From NCBI RefSeq assembly GCF_030848805.1, contig NC_092363.1:12816886-12880885 (forward strand): a stretch of 64,000 nt of DNA, given 5' to 3'. This document shows positions 10,420 to 21,532 of this stretch, piece by piece; position 1 is the stretch's first letter; each line of letters opens with the position of its first letter. The notes below the pieces were generated by a model. It was not told the origin of the DNA. It did not search any database and saw only the letters and a program-made list of their open reading frames with translations. The translations under genes were made by a program, and so were the position numbers. The stretch comes from Temnothorax longispinosus (Eukaryota; Arthropoda; Insecta; Hymenoptera; Formicidae).

Positions 10420-10896
10420 GTTTGATTGATTGCGATTTGACCCCGATATATGTTAGTTTATTAATTATTTGCTTAATTGACAATTCTGATGAAGTCCGAG
10501 TATGGTACGAAACGTCAATTTATTAAATTTTGATACAAGTTAAAATTGTTGTAACATGGATTAATGCTCGTATACTGGTCGTACTCCTCATTATAGCTTT
10601 ATATAATTTATTTTCTAAAATAATAAAAAGATTCAATGTAGAAAATTACATTAAGTGCACTATTTAATAAAATAGCAATATTTTAAAGCAATTAACGACC
10701 ATTAATTTTTAAGCTATAGCATATAACTTTAGAGAGGCTTTAGTTTGAAGATGATAGAATGTTTTTCTAAAGTTTGATATATTTACTTACGCGAAACAAG
10801 CCGTGGATGGTTAAAAAATGGTTAAATTAATTAAATCATTTTATATTTGCTATAGACGATCTTATGCCAAAGATTGCATTAATTACTTATATTTAT

Positions 10897-11348
10897 TGCT
10901 TCCTCATAGAGGAAGCTTTGTTTTCGTAAATTCGTATATGAACCTTTGATTGCGTATAAAGTTGGCTTTAATCAACCAAATTTAAAAGAATTATATATAA
11001 AATAGGGGTAGAAGAAACCAAAAAAAAGATTGTTTTTTGAGTTTTTAATGTCAATATGTTCAGAGTGTTTTAAAACGTCGAAATATTGCATTAAAAAAAA
11101 TGTCGCATGTGTGTATGTATGTATGTATGTATGTATGTCTGTGCCAAATTTACAGAAATTTCTATAACTCCAGAACTGATCAACCTAATCTTAACGAATT
11201 ATATATGAAATAGGGGTAGAAAAGACTGAAAAATATAATAGAATTAATAAAAATTGTTAATAATAAAGGGGTTACCGATTTCTGTTAAAAAAAGGTTTAC
11301 CGAAATTTTTTAATTTTATTATATTCTTCAGTCTTTTCTATATTTTGT
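10897..11348. mobile_element. Insertion in right arm of the 6.4 kb element
   Basis: The left arm near 5310 lacks this segment, so it arrived after the arms formed. It begins with a short hairpin GCTTCCTCATAGAGGAAGC, contains a (GTAT)n run near 11108-11135, and ends with an inverted pair TAGAAAAGACTGAA / TTCAGTCTTTTCTA. It has no coding sequence and the family is unknown. Confidence 0.55.
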
Positions 11349-11603
11349 TTCATGTGTTGTACCTCAAACTTGATGGCCAGGTACTTTAATAAGGTAACTA
11401 AAAGAGATTTAGCAGTGAAAATGAGTAAAAAATGCAGTTTTTTACCACTTTTTCGAAAAAAATTTAATGTTTAGAAGCTTTAAACGACCTCTAAATATTA
11501 AGTTACAGCGCCTGCTCTTCAAGGGTCTTCATGTGAGGGTTCGTAGAACGAATTTAAGGGGTGAGACTTAAAATCAAATTTTTGACCCAAAAATATTGCC
11601 ACC

Positions 11604-11633
<30 letters not shown>

Positions 11634-11637
<4 letters not shown>

Positions 11638-12674
11638 ACGGGCAATTTGATTGGGCATTATGCATAATGGCCGGGCAATATGCATAAGTCCCAATTTGTT
11701 CGATCAATATGATTAATAGAGAAAGATTAATCAAATTGCCCGGTCATTATGCATATTTCCCAATGCTAAATGGTCATTTTGATAAATCATCTCATTTGAG
11801 TTGATTTTTAAAGCAGATATTTTGTATTTAACTATTTAAAGCGCGTCATCTGACATATGTAGGTTAGTAACGCGCTTTAAACAGTTAAATATTTTTAAAG
11901 CGCGTCATTTAACCTATGTAGGTTAGTGACACGCTTTAAAAGTATTTAACTGTTTAAAGCGCGTCACTAACCTACATAGGTTAGATGACGCGCTTTAAGG
12001 GCCGGTTGTTCCAACCTGTTGGTAAGCTAACCAATAGTTAAATCAATGCCTATCTTTGTCTAATGTAAAGAATAAACAGAGACATATATATATATGATCT
12101 AACTATTAGTTAGCTTACCAAAAGGTTGGAACAACCGGCCCTAAATGTATTTAACTGTTTCAAGCGCGTCAATAACCTACATAGGTTAGATGACGCGCTT
12201 TAAAAGTATTTAACTGTTTAAAGCGCGTCACTAACCTATATCTCGCTTTGCGGGGCAGCAGAGCGACACTTTTTTCTGTCAGATTCGGTCGTTTTGTGCA
12301 AAAACGCTTCGATTAAGCCTAAGTTCAACGAAATCGGTGAGGAGGCCACTATTCTGCACATTTACCAAATAATTTATTAATTTGTTTATTATAAATTTAT
12401 GTTTAAACACAAAATATAAAATATTTTAGTGCATGAACTCATTGTAAGTAAAAAAGTTGAAATTATAGACAAACTGCCATTCTTTTTAGAAAGATATTTT
12501 AATATGTTAATCACATTTCCCACTTGTCTGTGGGCATTATGCATAATGACCGGTCAGTTTGATTAATTCGAACATTTTTGCTTTTATTATTCAAATGTCC
12601 CGAAAGAAGCGGGAATTATGCATAATGCCCGGCCATTATGCATAATGACCGGATTAATCAAATTGCCCGTAACA
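11634..12674. mobile_element. TIR element (TGTTACGGGCAATTTGATT ends) rich in GCGCGTCA repeats
   Basis: TGTTACGGGCAATTTG at 11634 is mirrored by CAAATTGCCCGTAACA at the right, both flanked by TA. The body contains five or more inverted and direct copies of AAAGCGCGTCAyyTAACCTA, and TATGCATAATGACCGG words near both ends. A smaller MITE is inserted at 11999-12141. The right half shares a sequence (TCTCGCTTTGCGGGGCAGCA onward) with repeats near 41150, 41400 and 45050. It has no ORF. Confidence 0.75.
11999..12141. mobile_element. 143-bp MITE with GGGCCGGTTGTTCCAACC ends and TAA duplication
   Basis: GGGCCGGTTGTTCCAACC is mirrored by GGTTGGAACAACCGGCCC. TAA flanks each end (11996-11998, 12142-12144). 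The TWA target suggests a PIF/Harbinger-type MITE. Confidence 0.85.
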
Positions 12675-12684
12675 TACATATATA

Positions 12685-12895
12685 TGTAGGTCCGGAAGTA
12701 TGTTCCGGGACTTTTATTTTTTTACATCGGTATATTCCAGGACATTTGGCAGTTTCCAGGACTGTCCTGGAAAAAATTCATGTCCTACGGCACGTTTCGG
12801 GACAATTTTTTGAATCTGATTACATATATATGCGTTATATTCCAGGACTGTACATTTCAAAAAACGTAAACAGTCCCGGAACATACCTCTAGACC

Positions 12896-12898
<3 letters not shown>
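12685..12898. mobile_element. Small TIR element with TGTAGGTC / GACCTACA ends
   Basis: The ends TGTAGGTCCGGAAGTATGTT and GGAACATACCTCTAGACCTACA are imperfect inverted repeats flanked by TA. The words TTCCAGGACTG and CAGTCCTGGAA recur inside in both orientations, so the body is largely made of variants of one short word. Confidence 0.7.

Positions 12899-12949
<51 letters not shown>
12899..12949. repeat. (TA)n microsatellite
   Basis: A run of about 25 TA units separates two TA-targeting elements and probably served as their insertion target. Confidence 0.95.
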
Positions 12950-12953
<4 letters not shown>

Positions 12954-13980
12954 TGTGTGGGGTGATGTGCAACATGGGGTGATGTGCAACGTTTCCGATT
13001 CCTGGTCTGCATGTCGACATTTGACAGAACCGCATACTGTCATCTATTTGTGTCAATAGTACCTTGTTTTAGATAAATAACTCGCGAGATGGCACGCACC
13101 CTGGTTTGCTGTACGAAAAGCGAGTTAAATTTCTCGAGCTCAATGTAATTTTCGCTTTTCACATTCATAGTGATTTCGTGAATTGGTTTTAGGTCATCTT
13201 ATAGGTAAATATTTTTATATTGTTAGTTTTTTAAGTACTTTTGATAATCCACAGCGATTTTGTGATTTTCTTACGTTGTGTTGGTGTCATGCCGCGCAAA
13301 ATAGCGTGTTTGGGGTTATGTGCAACACTTTTTTTGGGGTGATGTGCAACACTCATTTTTCGCTAGTTTATCGCTATTTTACGATGGAACATGTGTATAT
13401 GAAGTGTTTTAATGCATTTTTCAATGTGTTTAGTCATTATGCCACGAAAGTATAAAAATAAGGGTATCGCTGTTCCGGTCAATTGCGAGTTAATTTGGGC
13501 AGCAATAAAATTGCTGAAAGGCGATCATCCGGTTGCGTTTTTCCTTTCATTATATTAATTTTTAAGCGATAAATAAATAAGAAATCAAATAAAAAATGAA
13601 TTTTTTTTTGAAATTTCCATTTGTCAGAGGTCGATTACAATACAGTGAAATTTTTTGTTCACCAAATTTCGATTAATTTGTATTTAAGAAGCCCAAATTT
13701 AACATTTAAGTCGATTGATGTCGATATTCATGCATTTTTTACTTTAATTTTACCTGTGTTGCACATCACCCCAAGAAAATTTGAAAATGCTAAAACAGAC
13801 GTTTTTTTGAAAACTCGAAAAATTTTTAGGAAAAATTTAAAATTTTGAAAATCTAATCACGCAGAATTGTAGTATTTTCCTTCCTCTACATTATACAGCC
13901 ATAATATATTCAAGAATTTAATTTTTGGATATGTTTTCCGAGCAACGCGTGAACGTGTTGCACATCACCCCACATAACCC
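12950..13980. mobile_element. pogo/Tigger-like non-autonomous element
   Basis: GGGTTGTGTGGGGTGATGTG at the left is mirrored by CACATCACCCCACATAACCC at the right. TA is duplicated at 12948-12949 and 13981-13982, as in Tc1/mariner/pogo elements. Further inside, GGGGTGATGTGCAAC recurs several times. At 13439-13557 an MPRKYKNKG-type N-terminus, as in pogo transposases, survives. The rest of the transposase (CENP-B DNA-binding and DDE domains) is absent. Confidence 0.8.
13439..13557 (+). pseudogene. Remnant of pogo/Tigger transposase N-terminus
   Basis: ATG opens MPRKYKNKG, followed by NCELIWAAIKLLKGDHPV, and reaches a stop at about codon 39. MPR plus basic residues, then an AAI helix, matches the start of the psq-type helix-turn-helix of pogo transposases. 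The identification rests on this short segment and on the TA-flanked TIR context. Confidence 0.5.
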
Positions 13981-14103
13981 TATATATATATACGTAATAT
14001 ACATATATATAATATTAACATAATTATTTCTTAAACCACCTTTAACTGCAATAATTAAATTATTTATAAAGAAAAATAACTTTATTTGCCAGTGATTAAA
14101 ATA

Positions 14104-14323
14104 TCAATGTTAGTTTATTGCTCGACTAACTGGCAATAAGAGTACAAAGACTGCACAACGTTTCGGCCCACGGTTAGAGCCCTTTTCAAGTGCGATCTAT
14201 TCGTCTAACCGACTCGTCATAAGAAATCAACGGACATGCCTGTGGGGCCCTAACCGTGGGCCGAAACGTTGTGCAGTCTTTGTTCTCTTATTGCCAGTTA
14301 GTCGAGCAATAAACTAACATTGA
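14104..14323. mobile_element. Palindromic MITE with CGAAACGTTG motif
   Basis: TCAATGTTAGTTTATTGCTC at the left is mirrored by GAGCAATAAACTAACATTGA at the right, with arms of about 75-100 bp. The arms contain GCACTTGAAAAGGGC / GGGCCGAAACGTTGTGC. There is no coding sequence. Confidence 0.8.
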
Positions 14324-14540
14324 TAAATTATTTATGTTCAATCAATTAATAATTTTTAAAATAAATAATTTACCTGAGATTATTTATTTATTATTGAAAA
14401 AATTAATAATTATTTTCTACTAATTATTAATTTTCAAATAGTAATTTATTTTTTACATACTATTAATTATTTTAATAATAAAGAATTTATTTCTACTAAT
14501 TACCAATTTGCAAAAGAAATTAATTCATTTTCACCTAAAT
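14324..14540. repeat. ACTAATTA-word repeat, left part (interrupted by LINE)
   Basis: The stretch is made of imperfect forward and reverse copies of words such as ACTAATTA, TTAATAATT and TTTACCAATT. The same word set continues after the LINE (18345-18500), so the LINE appears to have landed inside one such element. Confidence 0.6.
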
Positions 14541-14777
14541 ACTAACTTTCACGAGAGTGTTCAAGATGGGAGGATTGGGAGGGAGAGAGTTGGCAGGACG
14601 TGGTAGGGAGGATATTGGGTGAAAAGGGAGAAGGGGAGGAATGGATGAAAGCAATAGAGGGGATGAGGCGGGACGGAGGGAGGAGGAAGGAGAAGGAGGT
14701 TACTTGGTAGACGGCTAAGAAAAATCATTTAATTACAGATAAGGTCAGAGAGAAGGAGAGCACGAGACAAAGGGAAG

Positions 14778-15465
14778 AAATGGAGTTCAGAGCGAAGGTG
14801 ACAGTAAAGAAAGAGACACTGGATAAGTTGATAAGGGATCAAACAAATGAAATATTGAGAGGACTGAAGGAAGAAATAAAGGATCAGAGAGAGAGGAGAT
14901 TGAAAGCCTGAGAAGAAAAGTACGCAGACTGGAACAGGGTACGGGGAAAAGGAAAAGAGACGAGAGCGCAGAGAGCAGGGGCAGGCTAGAGAAAAGGAAG
15001 TGGTGGTCCGACGACGATGAGAGGAATGATGACGAGAGAAGGAGGAAGAACATAATAATAAGGATAGAGAAGAACAGATGGACGGGAAAGGGAACGAACT
15101 GGGAGAAGGTGAGGCAGCTATTCTTTGAGGGCCTGAAGTTAAAGGTAGAAATGAAGGAAGTAAGCGTGATAGGGCTGAGAAGAGAATGGCTGACGATGCT
15201 GGTGAGGTTGGGAAGCGAGGAGAAAAAATGGAGGGTGTTAGACGCAAGGAGGAGGGTAGGGAGCAGACTAAAAGTTAAGATGGACGAGGATAAATCTATA
15301 GAAAGGAGAATCAGAGAAGGAGAGGAGAAGAAAAAGAGAAAGGAAAGGAGGGAAGAAGATGGCGAGAAACCAAAAGAACCTGAGGATGAGGAGATAGCAA
15401 GCATGCTTGAGGAGAGCCTATTGATGGAGACAGACGAGGAGAAAGGAAAAACAAAGGCCGATTAA
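14778..15465 (+). pseudogene. LINE ORF1-like protein, frameshifted
   Basis: It starts at MEFRAKVTVKKETLDKLIRD and proceeds in one frame to a TGA at about 14908-14910. A shift near 14893 continues it as EEIESLRRKVRRLEQ, then an acidic/basic linker, RRKNIIIRIEKNRW, VRQLFFEGLKLKV, TMLVRLGSEEKKWRVL and a Lys/Glu-rich tail, ending at TAA 15463-15465. A coiled coil followed by an RRM-like segment and a basic tail is the layout of insect L1-like LINE ORF1 (RNA-binding chaperone) proteins. The Ser-rich open frames on the other strand are shadows of this purine-rich sequence. Confidence 0.6.
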
Positions 15466-15589
15466 GAAGAAGGAAGTAACAAACAGCAGGAGGAGGAGAC
15501 CAGGGGAGAATACGGCTGGATCAAATGACAAAGTTTCTGGAAACGAAGAGCCATCTGGTTAATGCGAGAGGCGACCTAACCAGCGGCTG

Positions 15590-17980
15590 TGGCCGTGTTA
15601 CCCCGCTAGACCAATGAGAGGTGGCTCACCGCTGAGCGGCAACCCCAATATCCCGAACGTACAGCAGATACGCACCGTGTCAAATGCGATGGCACCCGGT
15701 GCAAGCATCATGCGCCGCTGAGAAGTCAAGTAACAATCCGGAAGAGAAGCGACATAAGGCCCCCCGGGGCAGAGCTGTGACAACAGGAGTGACCGAAACG
15801 CGCAAGAGTCGCGTGCTCAGCCGCAGCGGCTGCACACCATCGCTCGCGCTTACGGGGTGTGCGGGAACGCGGAGGCGCCGCAGAACCGCATGCAGTACGG
15901 TAACGGCGAGAAAATAAGCGAAAATGGTGACCTGAGCCTCAGCATGAACCGGGAGGACGATTCGTCGAGTCCAATTATGGGCCGTGCTCAGAGGAACCAG
16001 GCTGCGCGATGTGTCAAGCGTCACGATCCCCGAATTGCGTCGGTCTCTGTTTAAAGAGTAAAGTAAAGCGTGAAGAGATTGTGTATGTGTAGACATCTGT
16101 GAGCATTGTTGATGTATCAGTGGCGATACGGTAGAGTGATCATAGATGGCGGTGGTGTTACTGTTCCCTAGCTTAATTTTAATGTTATGTGTTTGCGCGC
16201 GCTGCGCCGACCGCGCTGCGCCCCAGCGCCGGAACACGGCACGGAGAAACGATACCGCGCAGGCGTGGGCGTGTCGGGACGGGCGTGCAGCCCGCCGAGC
16301 GAGCATTCGTCTTCCGGCTACCGAAGCGTGCAGTCGCGTCTGTATAATTCTGTCGTGTTCGAATATTCTAAAAGTTGATACGCGATTGTAATCCGCCAGA
16401 CTTCTGGGTCTGAGAACGAAAGCGGAGAGGTATCGTTACTATCGAAGGAGGCTTTTTGCAACCCTGATTAGAGGAAAGAGGTTATCGAACGTGCCTCGGG
16501 TCGAGCCTAATGAAGGAAGGACGAACTTTGCCATTACGCCGTAACCACGTTAACGAAGGACGAAACGGCCATCTTGGCCATTGGAGAATGCCCTCAGAGG
16601 CTTGGTCAAGGAGACCATTATTATCCAGAGACAACCACGGCAGTTGCTTTCAGGTAACATATCGAGCTCTTGTAACCCAGAGATCACTTAAGAGAGATTG
16701 TTATACATTTCTCTAGAAGATTATGATGAACTTAACGTTCTATCATAAATTACGATCTTCTGATTACAGTGTTCGAGAAAGCACGAGGCGACGAACTATG
16801 TCCTCGCAGAAAGGCTACGTAGCCACTTGTAAATATTCCGGAATTAGATATCTAACTGAGCTCAGTATAAATTACGTTCATTTCGAGTGGTTGCAACCCG
16901 CGAGTAAACTCATTTATTCTCGATGTATAGTAATTTACACTTGCATTATAGATACATATGACAGAGAGTGAAACGTGATTCGGATATTCACGTGTATTCG
17001 GTATTATATTTGCGTATATTGTGATTCGAACTCGTGGCTATTGGCCATTCATTACCGTTTACGAAAAAACGTATTATATACGAAATATTTCTTATTACTT
17101 AATTAAATTCGATATTCATTTTACTGAGTTGTTTATTAATCGCTTTAATACTCATTATATAATTCGATTTACTGCGGAAGTTACTGTGTCAATTGATATA
17201 GAAAGTACGTTATATTTGATTTGTAAAACCAAGCACAATAGACTGTATAAGCATAATCATTCTTTCGTTTGTGTCCGATGTATGTATGTTCTTAATTACC
17301 TGTCGAAAGAGATAGAGAGATAAAAGGATTATTTCCTAACTATTACGAATTGACACAGTACTTCAATTATATTTATTCTTTGTATATTCTTGCCAATTTT
17401 ATGTATTCTGCGTTTGAATAATATGTTTAATATGAATGATCCCTTCTTAAAGAAGATTTAAGTCTGGAAAGCATTGGATTGTTTTCTCCTATCGAGAGAT
17501 AAGCATACAGGAAATCTGGCTTCTTATAATAATTTCTGACAAAAGATAAAAATATTGAAACATATATAAGAAAGGATTATTCATTACTAATTCATCATTT
17601 TCTTATTTTGTATTTATGCAGTTTGTTCTTTGCACAAAACTTTCTAATACGGCGTATACGTTTATTATAAAATAATCAAAGATTGAAATACTAATTAACT
17701 TTGAAATACACAATCTCTTTACCGACGGAACTATGAGTGTAGTGTCGTTTCCCTTTCTATAAATCTAGAGCCTATATAGGCTCCTGCGCGAGCTTGTACG
17801 AAACAGTCTCCAAGTACCAATTTATCAGCGAGAAGATAAACAATGTTTTTGATTTCCGATTTTTGACTATTTGATCCGGTTTCTGATCCGGTGTTCGAAC
17901 GTGGTTGATTTTCGTATAGGTTGATTTTCTGTCAATTTTGATTTTGTTTTTAATATTTTTTGATATTTTGTAAAGAGGGT
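15590..17980. other. Unassigned GC-richer insert inside the LINE
   Basis: The composition changes sharply at about 15560-15600, after which TGTTACCCCGCTAGACC resembles an LTR start. Several short open frames (61-208 codons) overlap on both strands, and none resembles a known protein. From about 16700 it becomes AT-rich again. It could be a long solo LTR or a LINE 3' region of another family, but no matching end or target duplication was found. I see no supportable gene. Confidence 0.3.
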
Positions 17981-18257
17981 TGGTCACGTCCCTGAAAAAC
18001 GCCAATGAACCTATGGCATGGCAGGGCCTTCATATATGTAAGGAACATGTACAGGGTTGGGTACTGTCACAGGTTGGTAATGATTTACGACTACACCACG
18101 CATGCGCGTATCATGCGTGGATAGAGATGAGGTGGCGTGCAAGGCTCACAGATAGACCGTTGTTACGTTGAGCTCGTACCGTACTCTTAATATTGATTGT
18201 ACTACAATAAATCAGCTAATTACTTATAAATACAGTAGTCTTGTTAATTAAGAAAGA

Positions 18258-18330
18258 CCAAACAAGACAGGTACGTCCCTACAAAACGCCCTTTTGGATC
18301 CCTTGGGGTAATAAAGTATCTTTCTAACTA
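18258..18330 (+). repeat. LINE 3' tail shared with the SINE at 51328
   Basis: GGTACGTCCCTACAAAACGCC, then CCCTTGGGGTAATAAAGTATC, matches the SINE tail (51540-51672) in order and spacing. A weaker copy of the same motif lies at about 17978-18010 (GGTTGGTCACGTCCC). Shared tails of this kind let LINE reverse transcriptase recognise SINE RNA. Confidence 0.65.
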
Positions 18331-18344
18331 ACTAACTTTCACGA

Positions 18345-18500
18345 ACTAGAAATTTTTCTCTGACAAATTACCAATTTTTTAACTAATCTGTAATTTACTT
18401 TTATCTAAATATTAATAATTTTTATGTAATTAGTATTTTTTGTGACTAATTACTAATTTGCTAATTCAATAAAAATTTAATTCGTTGTTATTGCTAATTT
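18345..18500. repeat. ACTAATTA-word repeat, right part
   Basis: This continues the 14324-14540 word-repeat: TTACCAATTTTTTAACTAAT, TAATTAGTATT, ACTAATTACTAATTTGC. No ORF is present. Confidence 0.6.
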
Positions 18501-18569
18501 CGTGAATAATAAAAAAATAAAAAATAAAAAATTTTTTTGCCGATTCCTGCTTAACAGTCAGTACAAAAT

Positions 18570-19680
18570 GTGTGATATCAATACAAAATTACCTTTTTCA
18601 AAAAAGGTAAAAAAAAGACGCCAAGTACACGCAATGTATTTTGTAAATTCAAAAATCCAACCTATAAGTAGTAGCTTTATTTAATTTTTTTAAACAAAAT
18701 TATATCACAAAATTATGTTACCTAACTCAACCCAATAAGTGACATGTATTTCAAAAAAAGATGTGAAATCTTTAAATCGCGCCAATTGCAAAGAGAATAT
18801 GTATATATTGCTTTGAAAAATTATTGTTGTGCAACTACTTTGATAAAAAAATAAAACCTAAGTAGTATATATTTTTGTGTTCCCATTCAAGGGTTTTCCT
18901 ATTCCAACCCAAGTGGTAATAGCTTTTTAATTTTTTTTAACAAAATTATAATATTACAAAGAATCATTTTAATCACAAAGAATTGAAGAAGTAACAGTAC
19001 AAAATAAAAATATTTAATTAAAATAAAATAAATAACTTTTTTTTGTAAAAAACTTGGCGCTGCTAGACTTCAAAACTTAAACATTAAAATTTAAACATTA
19101 ATACTAAGATTTTTGATTGAATAAACATAATTATAAACATAATTTAGGGAAAAATGCGACGGAAGTAATAAAGCAGCGCGCAAAGTTTTTTTATAAGTTT
19201 TTTAAAAGAAAAATTTATTAATTTTATTTTAATTAAATATTTTTATTTTGTACTGTTACGTCTTCAATTCTTTGTGATTAAAATGATTTTTTGTAATATT
19301 ATAATTTTGTTAAGAAGAATATTAAGAAGCTATTACCACTTGGGTTGGAATAAGAAGATCCTTGAATGGGAACACAAAGATATATACCACTTGGGTTTTA
19401 TTTTTTCATCAAAGTAGTTGCACAACAATAATTTTTCAAAGCAATATACATATTCTCTTTGCAATTGGTCCAATTTAAAGATTTCACATCTTTTTTTGAA
19501 ATACATGTCACTTGGGTTGAGTTAGGTAACATAATATTGTGATATAATTTTGTTAAGGAGAATTAAATAAAGCTACCACTTAGGTTTAATTTTTGAATTT
19601 ACAAAATACATTGTGTGTACTTGGCGTTTTTTTTTTTACTTTTTTTGAAAAAGGTAATTTTATACTGATTTTTTTTTACG
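18570..19680. mobile_element. ~1.1 kb diverged palindrome
   Basis: Left-arm markers (CAATTGCAAAGAGAATATGTA, GTGCAACTACTTTGA, CCAACCCAAGTGGTAATAGC) return reversed in 19250-19660. The spacer near 19045-19190 has AACTTGGCGCTGCTAGA. A related fragment with the same AACTTGGCGCTGCTAAA spacer is found at 22085-22180. It is AT-rich and non-coding. Confidence 0.7.
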
Positions 19681-19865
19681 TGAAAGTATACATGTAGGCG
19701 GAGGAGGGGCTCTATCTTAAAAAAACTAATTTATATAACTTCAAGTCTATTTCGACCAAACTTTAATTTCAAGTTTTTAGAAATAGGCTTGGAGTTAGGT
19801 TATTTTTTTTATGCGGAGGAACGGCTTTGCCTCGCCTGCCTGGTGCCTACATGTGTACTTTCAAG
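19680..19865. mobile_element. MITE with GTGAAAGTATACATGTAGGC ends
   Basis: GTGAAAGTATACATGTAGGC is mirrored by GCCTACATGTGTACTTTCA. GGCGGAGGAGGGGCT near the left end also occurs at 40457 (GGCGGGGGGAGGGGCTTCG), so the family is present at least twice in the window. Confidence 0.65.
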
Positions 19866-20025
19866 TAAAAGAAAATAGATAGGTTACATATCCTTTGGAC
19901 TCCCCCCAATTATTTTCTTTTTCGTGATTGAATGACACCAGGCGGAAAGTTAGGGTCCACCCATACGGCCAGCAACAGGTTGATGAAAATTCTGTTTAGG
20001 GAGTCTTCATATAGACGCTTTCCAG

Positions 20026-20170
20026 TGAGAAATAAAGGCTGATTTATGATGGCCGTAACCGTTGATTTAAGCCGCAAGCCCTAAAAAATTGAATAATCAC
20101 AGTCGAATGTGAGAAGAATAATCGACTGCGATTGGTCAATTTCTTAGAGCTTAAATCAACAGTTAGTGTT
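20026..20170. mobile_element. Hairpin MITE of the CCAATCACAGTCGA group
   Basis: GGCTGATTTATGATGGCCGTAACC opens a partly degraded copy of the element at 35244-35402. Its core contains AATCACAGTCGA and TCGACTGCGATTGG. It is a diverged copy with a damaged right end. Confidence 0.6.
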
Positions 20171-20188
20171 GGTCTACAACCTTGTTTT

Positions 20189-20329
20189 AGTGCCCATCTA
20201 CAATAGGTGTTTTAAGCCCTAAGTCCTAAGAAATTGACCAATCACAGTCAATTATTCTCCTCAAATTCAATTGTGATTGAACACTTTCTTAAGGCTTAGG
20301 GCTTAAAACACCTATTGTAGATGGGCACT
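20189..20329. mobile_element. Hairpin MITE with AGTGCCCATCTACAATAGG ends
   Basis: AGTGCCCATCTACAATAGG is mirrored by CCTATTGTAGATGGGCACT. Its core reads GACCAATCACAGTCAATTAT, then a mirrored TCAATTGTGATTG. It shares the core, but not the termini, with several other hairpins in the window. Confidence 0.8.
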
Positions 20330-20401
20330 TAAAGGGTATTTAAGCTCTAAGCCGTAAGAAATTGACCAATCACAGTCGAGTATTCTCCTCACATTCCACT
20401 G

Positions 20402-20700
20402 TATGGAAAAAAGTGGTTGGGATAACCAAGAAAATGGTCGCCTCGACCAAGTGCCTTGGTTATATATGCGCCAGCTGATTTCTTGGTTACATATACCAAC
20501 GGCACTTGGTTAGACTGCCGTAGTTGAAACAACCAATAGTACTTGGTTGGACCATCCAAGAGAAATTGGTGTGACTTGGTCTCTCTAACCTATTGTTTTG
20601 GTTGGCTTTACCAAGTTAGTTGGTTGATGGAACCAACTATCATGGCTGATCCAACCAACAGTCGTAGTTAATTTAACCAACTATCTTTATTAGTGAAACT
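20402..20700. repeat. TTGGTT/AACCAA word-saturated block
   Basis: About 18 copies of TTGGT or ACCAA in alternating orientation occur in 300 bp (for example ACTTGGTTGG, TACCAAG, AGTTGGTTGATGG, AACCAACTA), separated by 8-20 bp of unrelated sequence. It is not a tandem repeat. No terminal inverted repeat was defined for this block. Confidence 0.7.
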
Positions 20701-20869
20701 AATAGACAAGCACTAAAAAAATAAAACATTTTTTTTAAGTAAAATATTTTTTATAGCTCAGTTTATCCGTGAAAATATTTTCTCTTATAATAAGAAAGAA
20801 TAGATTTGGCTTAAGTGCAAGGATACGAACACCGGGCGGCTAAAAGTCTATCCAGTGCATGAAAACAGC

Positions 20870-21310
20870 CCAGTCAAAATGACGTCAATATGACATCAAA
20901 ATTGTTGTTTATCGTCATTGCGTCAAAGGAATATATCAATATGACGAAAAATTTACACCACCCGGGAAAAAAAGATTATATATAATTATATATAAATATA
21001 TATGATTATATGTGATTATATATGAAATTTGGTACTTTATATAAAATTATATATAGGTCCACATATATCATTATATATGAGCATATATAATTCCAAATAT
21101 AATTAGATATGAACAATAGATCATATATGCACTCATGTATGAATACATATAATAAGATTCATATGGAAGTATATATAACTCTATATGATTATATAATTTC
21201 ATGTAGCGTTATATATAAAAAGCAAAATTTCCATACTTATATGTGATATTATATATAATTATATGTGACTACACATATAATTATACAGGCGATTACAATA
21301 TATGTAATTA
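20870..21310. repeat. ATGAC/GTCAT and then ATATATGATTATATG word blocks
   Basis: At 20870-20950 GACGTCAATATGAC-type words alternate. From 20955, after CCCGGGAAAAAAAGATT, the sequence becomes imperfect copies of ATATATGATTATATG. The start resembles the CCCGGGAAAAAATATTC terminus of the element at 29762, but the right end is not recognised. Confidence 0.5.
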
Positions 21311-21532
21311 TGTAGTGATACGGATCACCCTCCGATGACCTTGACCTTGACATATGTTGTCAAGGTCACCCTCCTGAGTGACCTTCAGAAGGTTTTAGCC
21401 GTCGCTTGTTAAAAAGTTATTAACAAAAAAAGTTTGGAAAATATAGCAGCTATTTTAAGTATTGGAAGGCATAAATGACTAATAAAAAAGTCGAAATAGT
21501 TCACGCATACACTTTCCATGCGAAACGAGGTG

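Larger units (their letters stand above)
7330..10600. mobile_element. Large palindrome with a 60-codon ORF in each arm
   Basis: Sequence 7340-7472 plus 8911-9185 is mirrored by 10200-10590. The left arm is split by a second palindrome (7473-8907) and the centre contains tandem repeats and a solo LTR. Both arms carry near-identical 60-codon frames beginning MEKYRNHKVKKLKHCRT (8956-9138 plus, 10237-10419 minus). The peptide is basic and I do not recognise it. Near the outer ends lies CTGATGAAGTCC...CGAAACGTC. Confidence 0.7.
5171..11607. mobile_element. 6.4 kb TIR element (TTAGGGTGGCAATA ends) hosting many nested insertions
   Basis: The left end TTAGGGTGGCAATA is matched by TATTGCCACCCTAA at the right, each flanked by TA. 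Behind the tips the arms keep matching: 5190-5300 pairs with 11345-11460, and 5300-5580 pairs with 10625-10900. The right arm carries a further insertion (about 10897-11348) that is absent at the equivalent place near 5310. The region between the arms is filled with other palindromic elements (5585-6160, 6249-6986, 6987-7264 and a 7330-10600 palindrome). No transposase is visible, so this is a non-autonomous, TA-targeting (Tc1/mariner-like) element by inference. Confidence 0.75.
14541..18344 (+). mobile_element. LINE insertion with 14-bp target duplication
   Basis: ACTAACTTTCACGA at 14541-14554 is repeated at 18331-18344, so the intervening DNA arrived as one insertion. The 5' part encodes a LINE-type ORF1 (14778-15465). 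The 3' end (about 18258-18330) is GGTACGTCCC...AACGCCC...GGGGTAATAAAGTATC followed by a TAAC-rich tail. No ORF2 (endonuclease/reverse transcriptase) is found. The middle from about 15590 to 17980 is GC-richer and unrelated, probably a later insertion that replaced or split ORF2. The shared 3' tail links it to the SINE at 51328. Confidence 0.75.

Noticed and set aside
7425..10520. Bona fide hammerhead ribozyme
   Set aside because: CUGAUGA and GAAAC strings are present, but the flanking strands pair with each other across the motif and not in the three-way hammerhead topology, and no NUH cleavage site with proper helices was found. It is kept only as a finding to test.
14729..15404. Ser/Leu/Phe-rich ORFs of 172 and 205 codons on the minus strand
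   Set aside because: They are the antisense of purine-rich LINE ORF1 sequence. The plus strand carries the recognisable coiled-coil and RNA-binding pattern.
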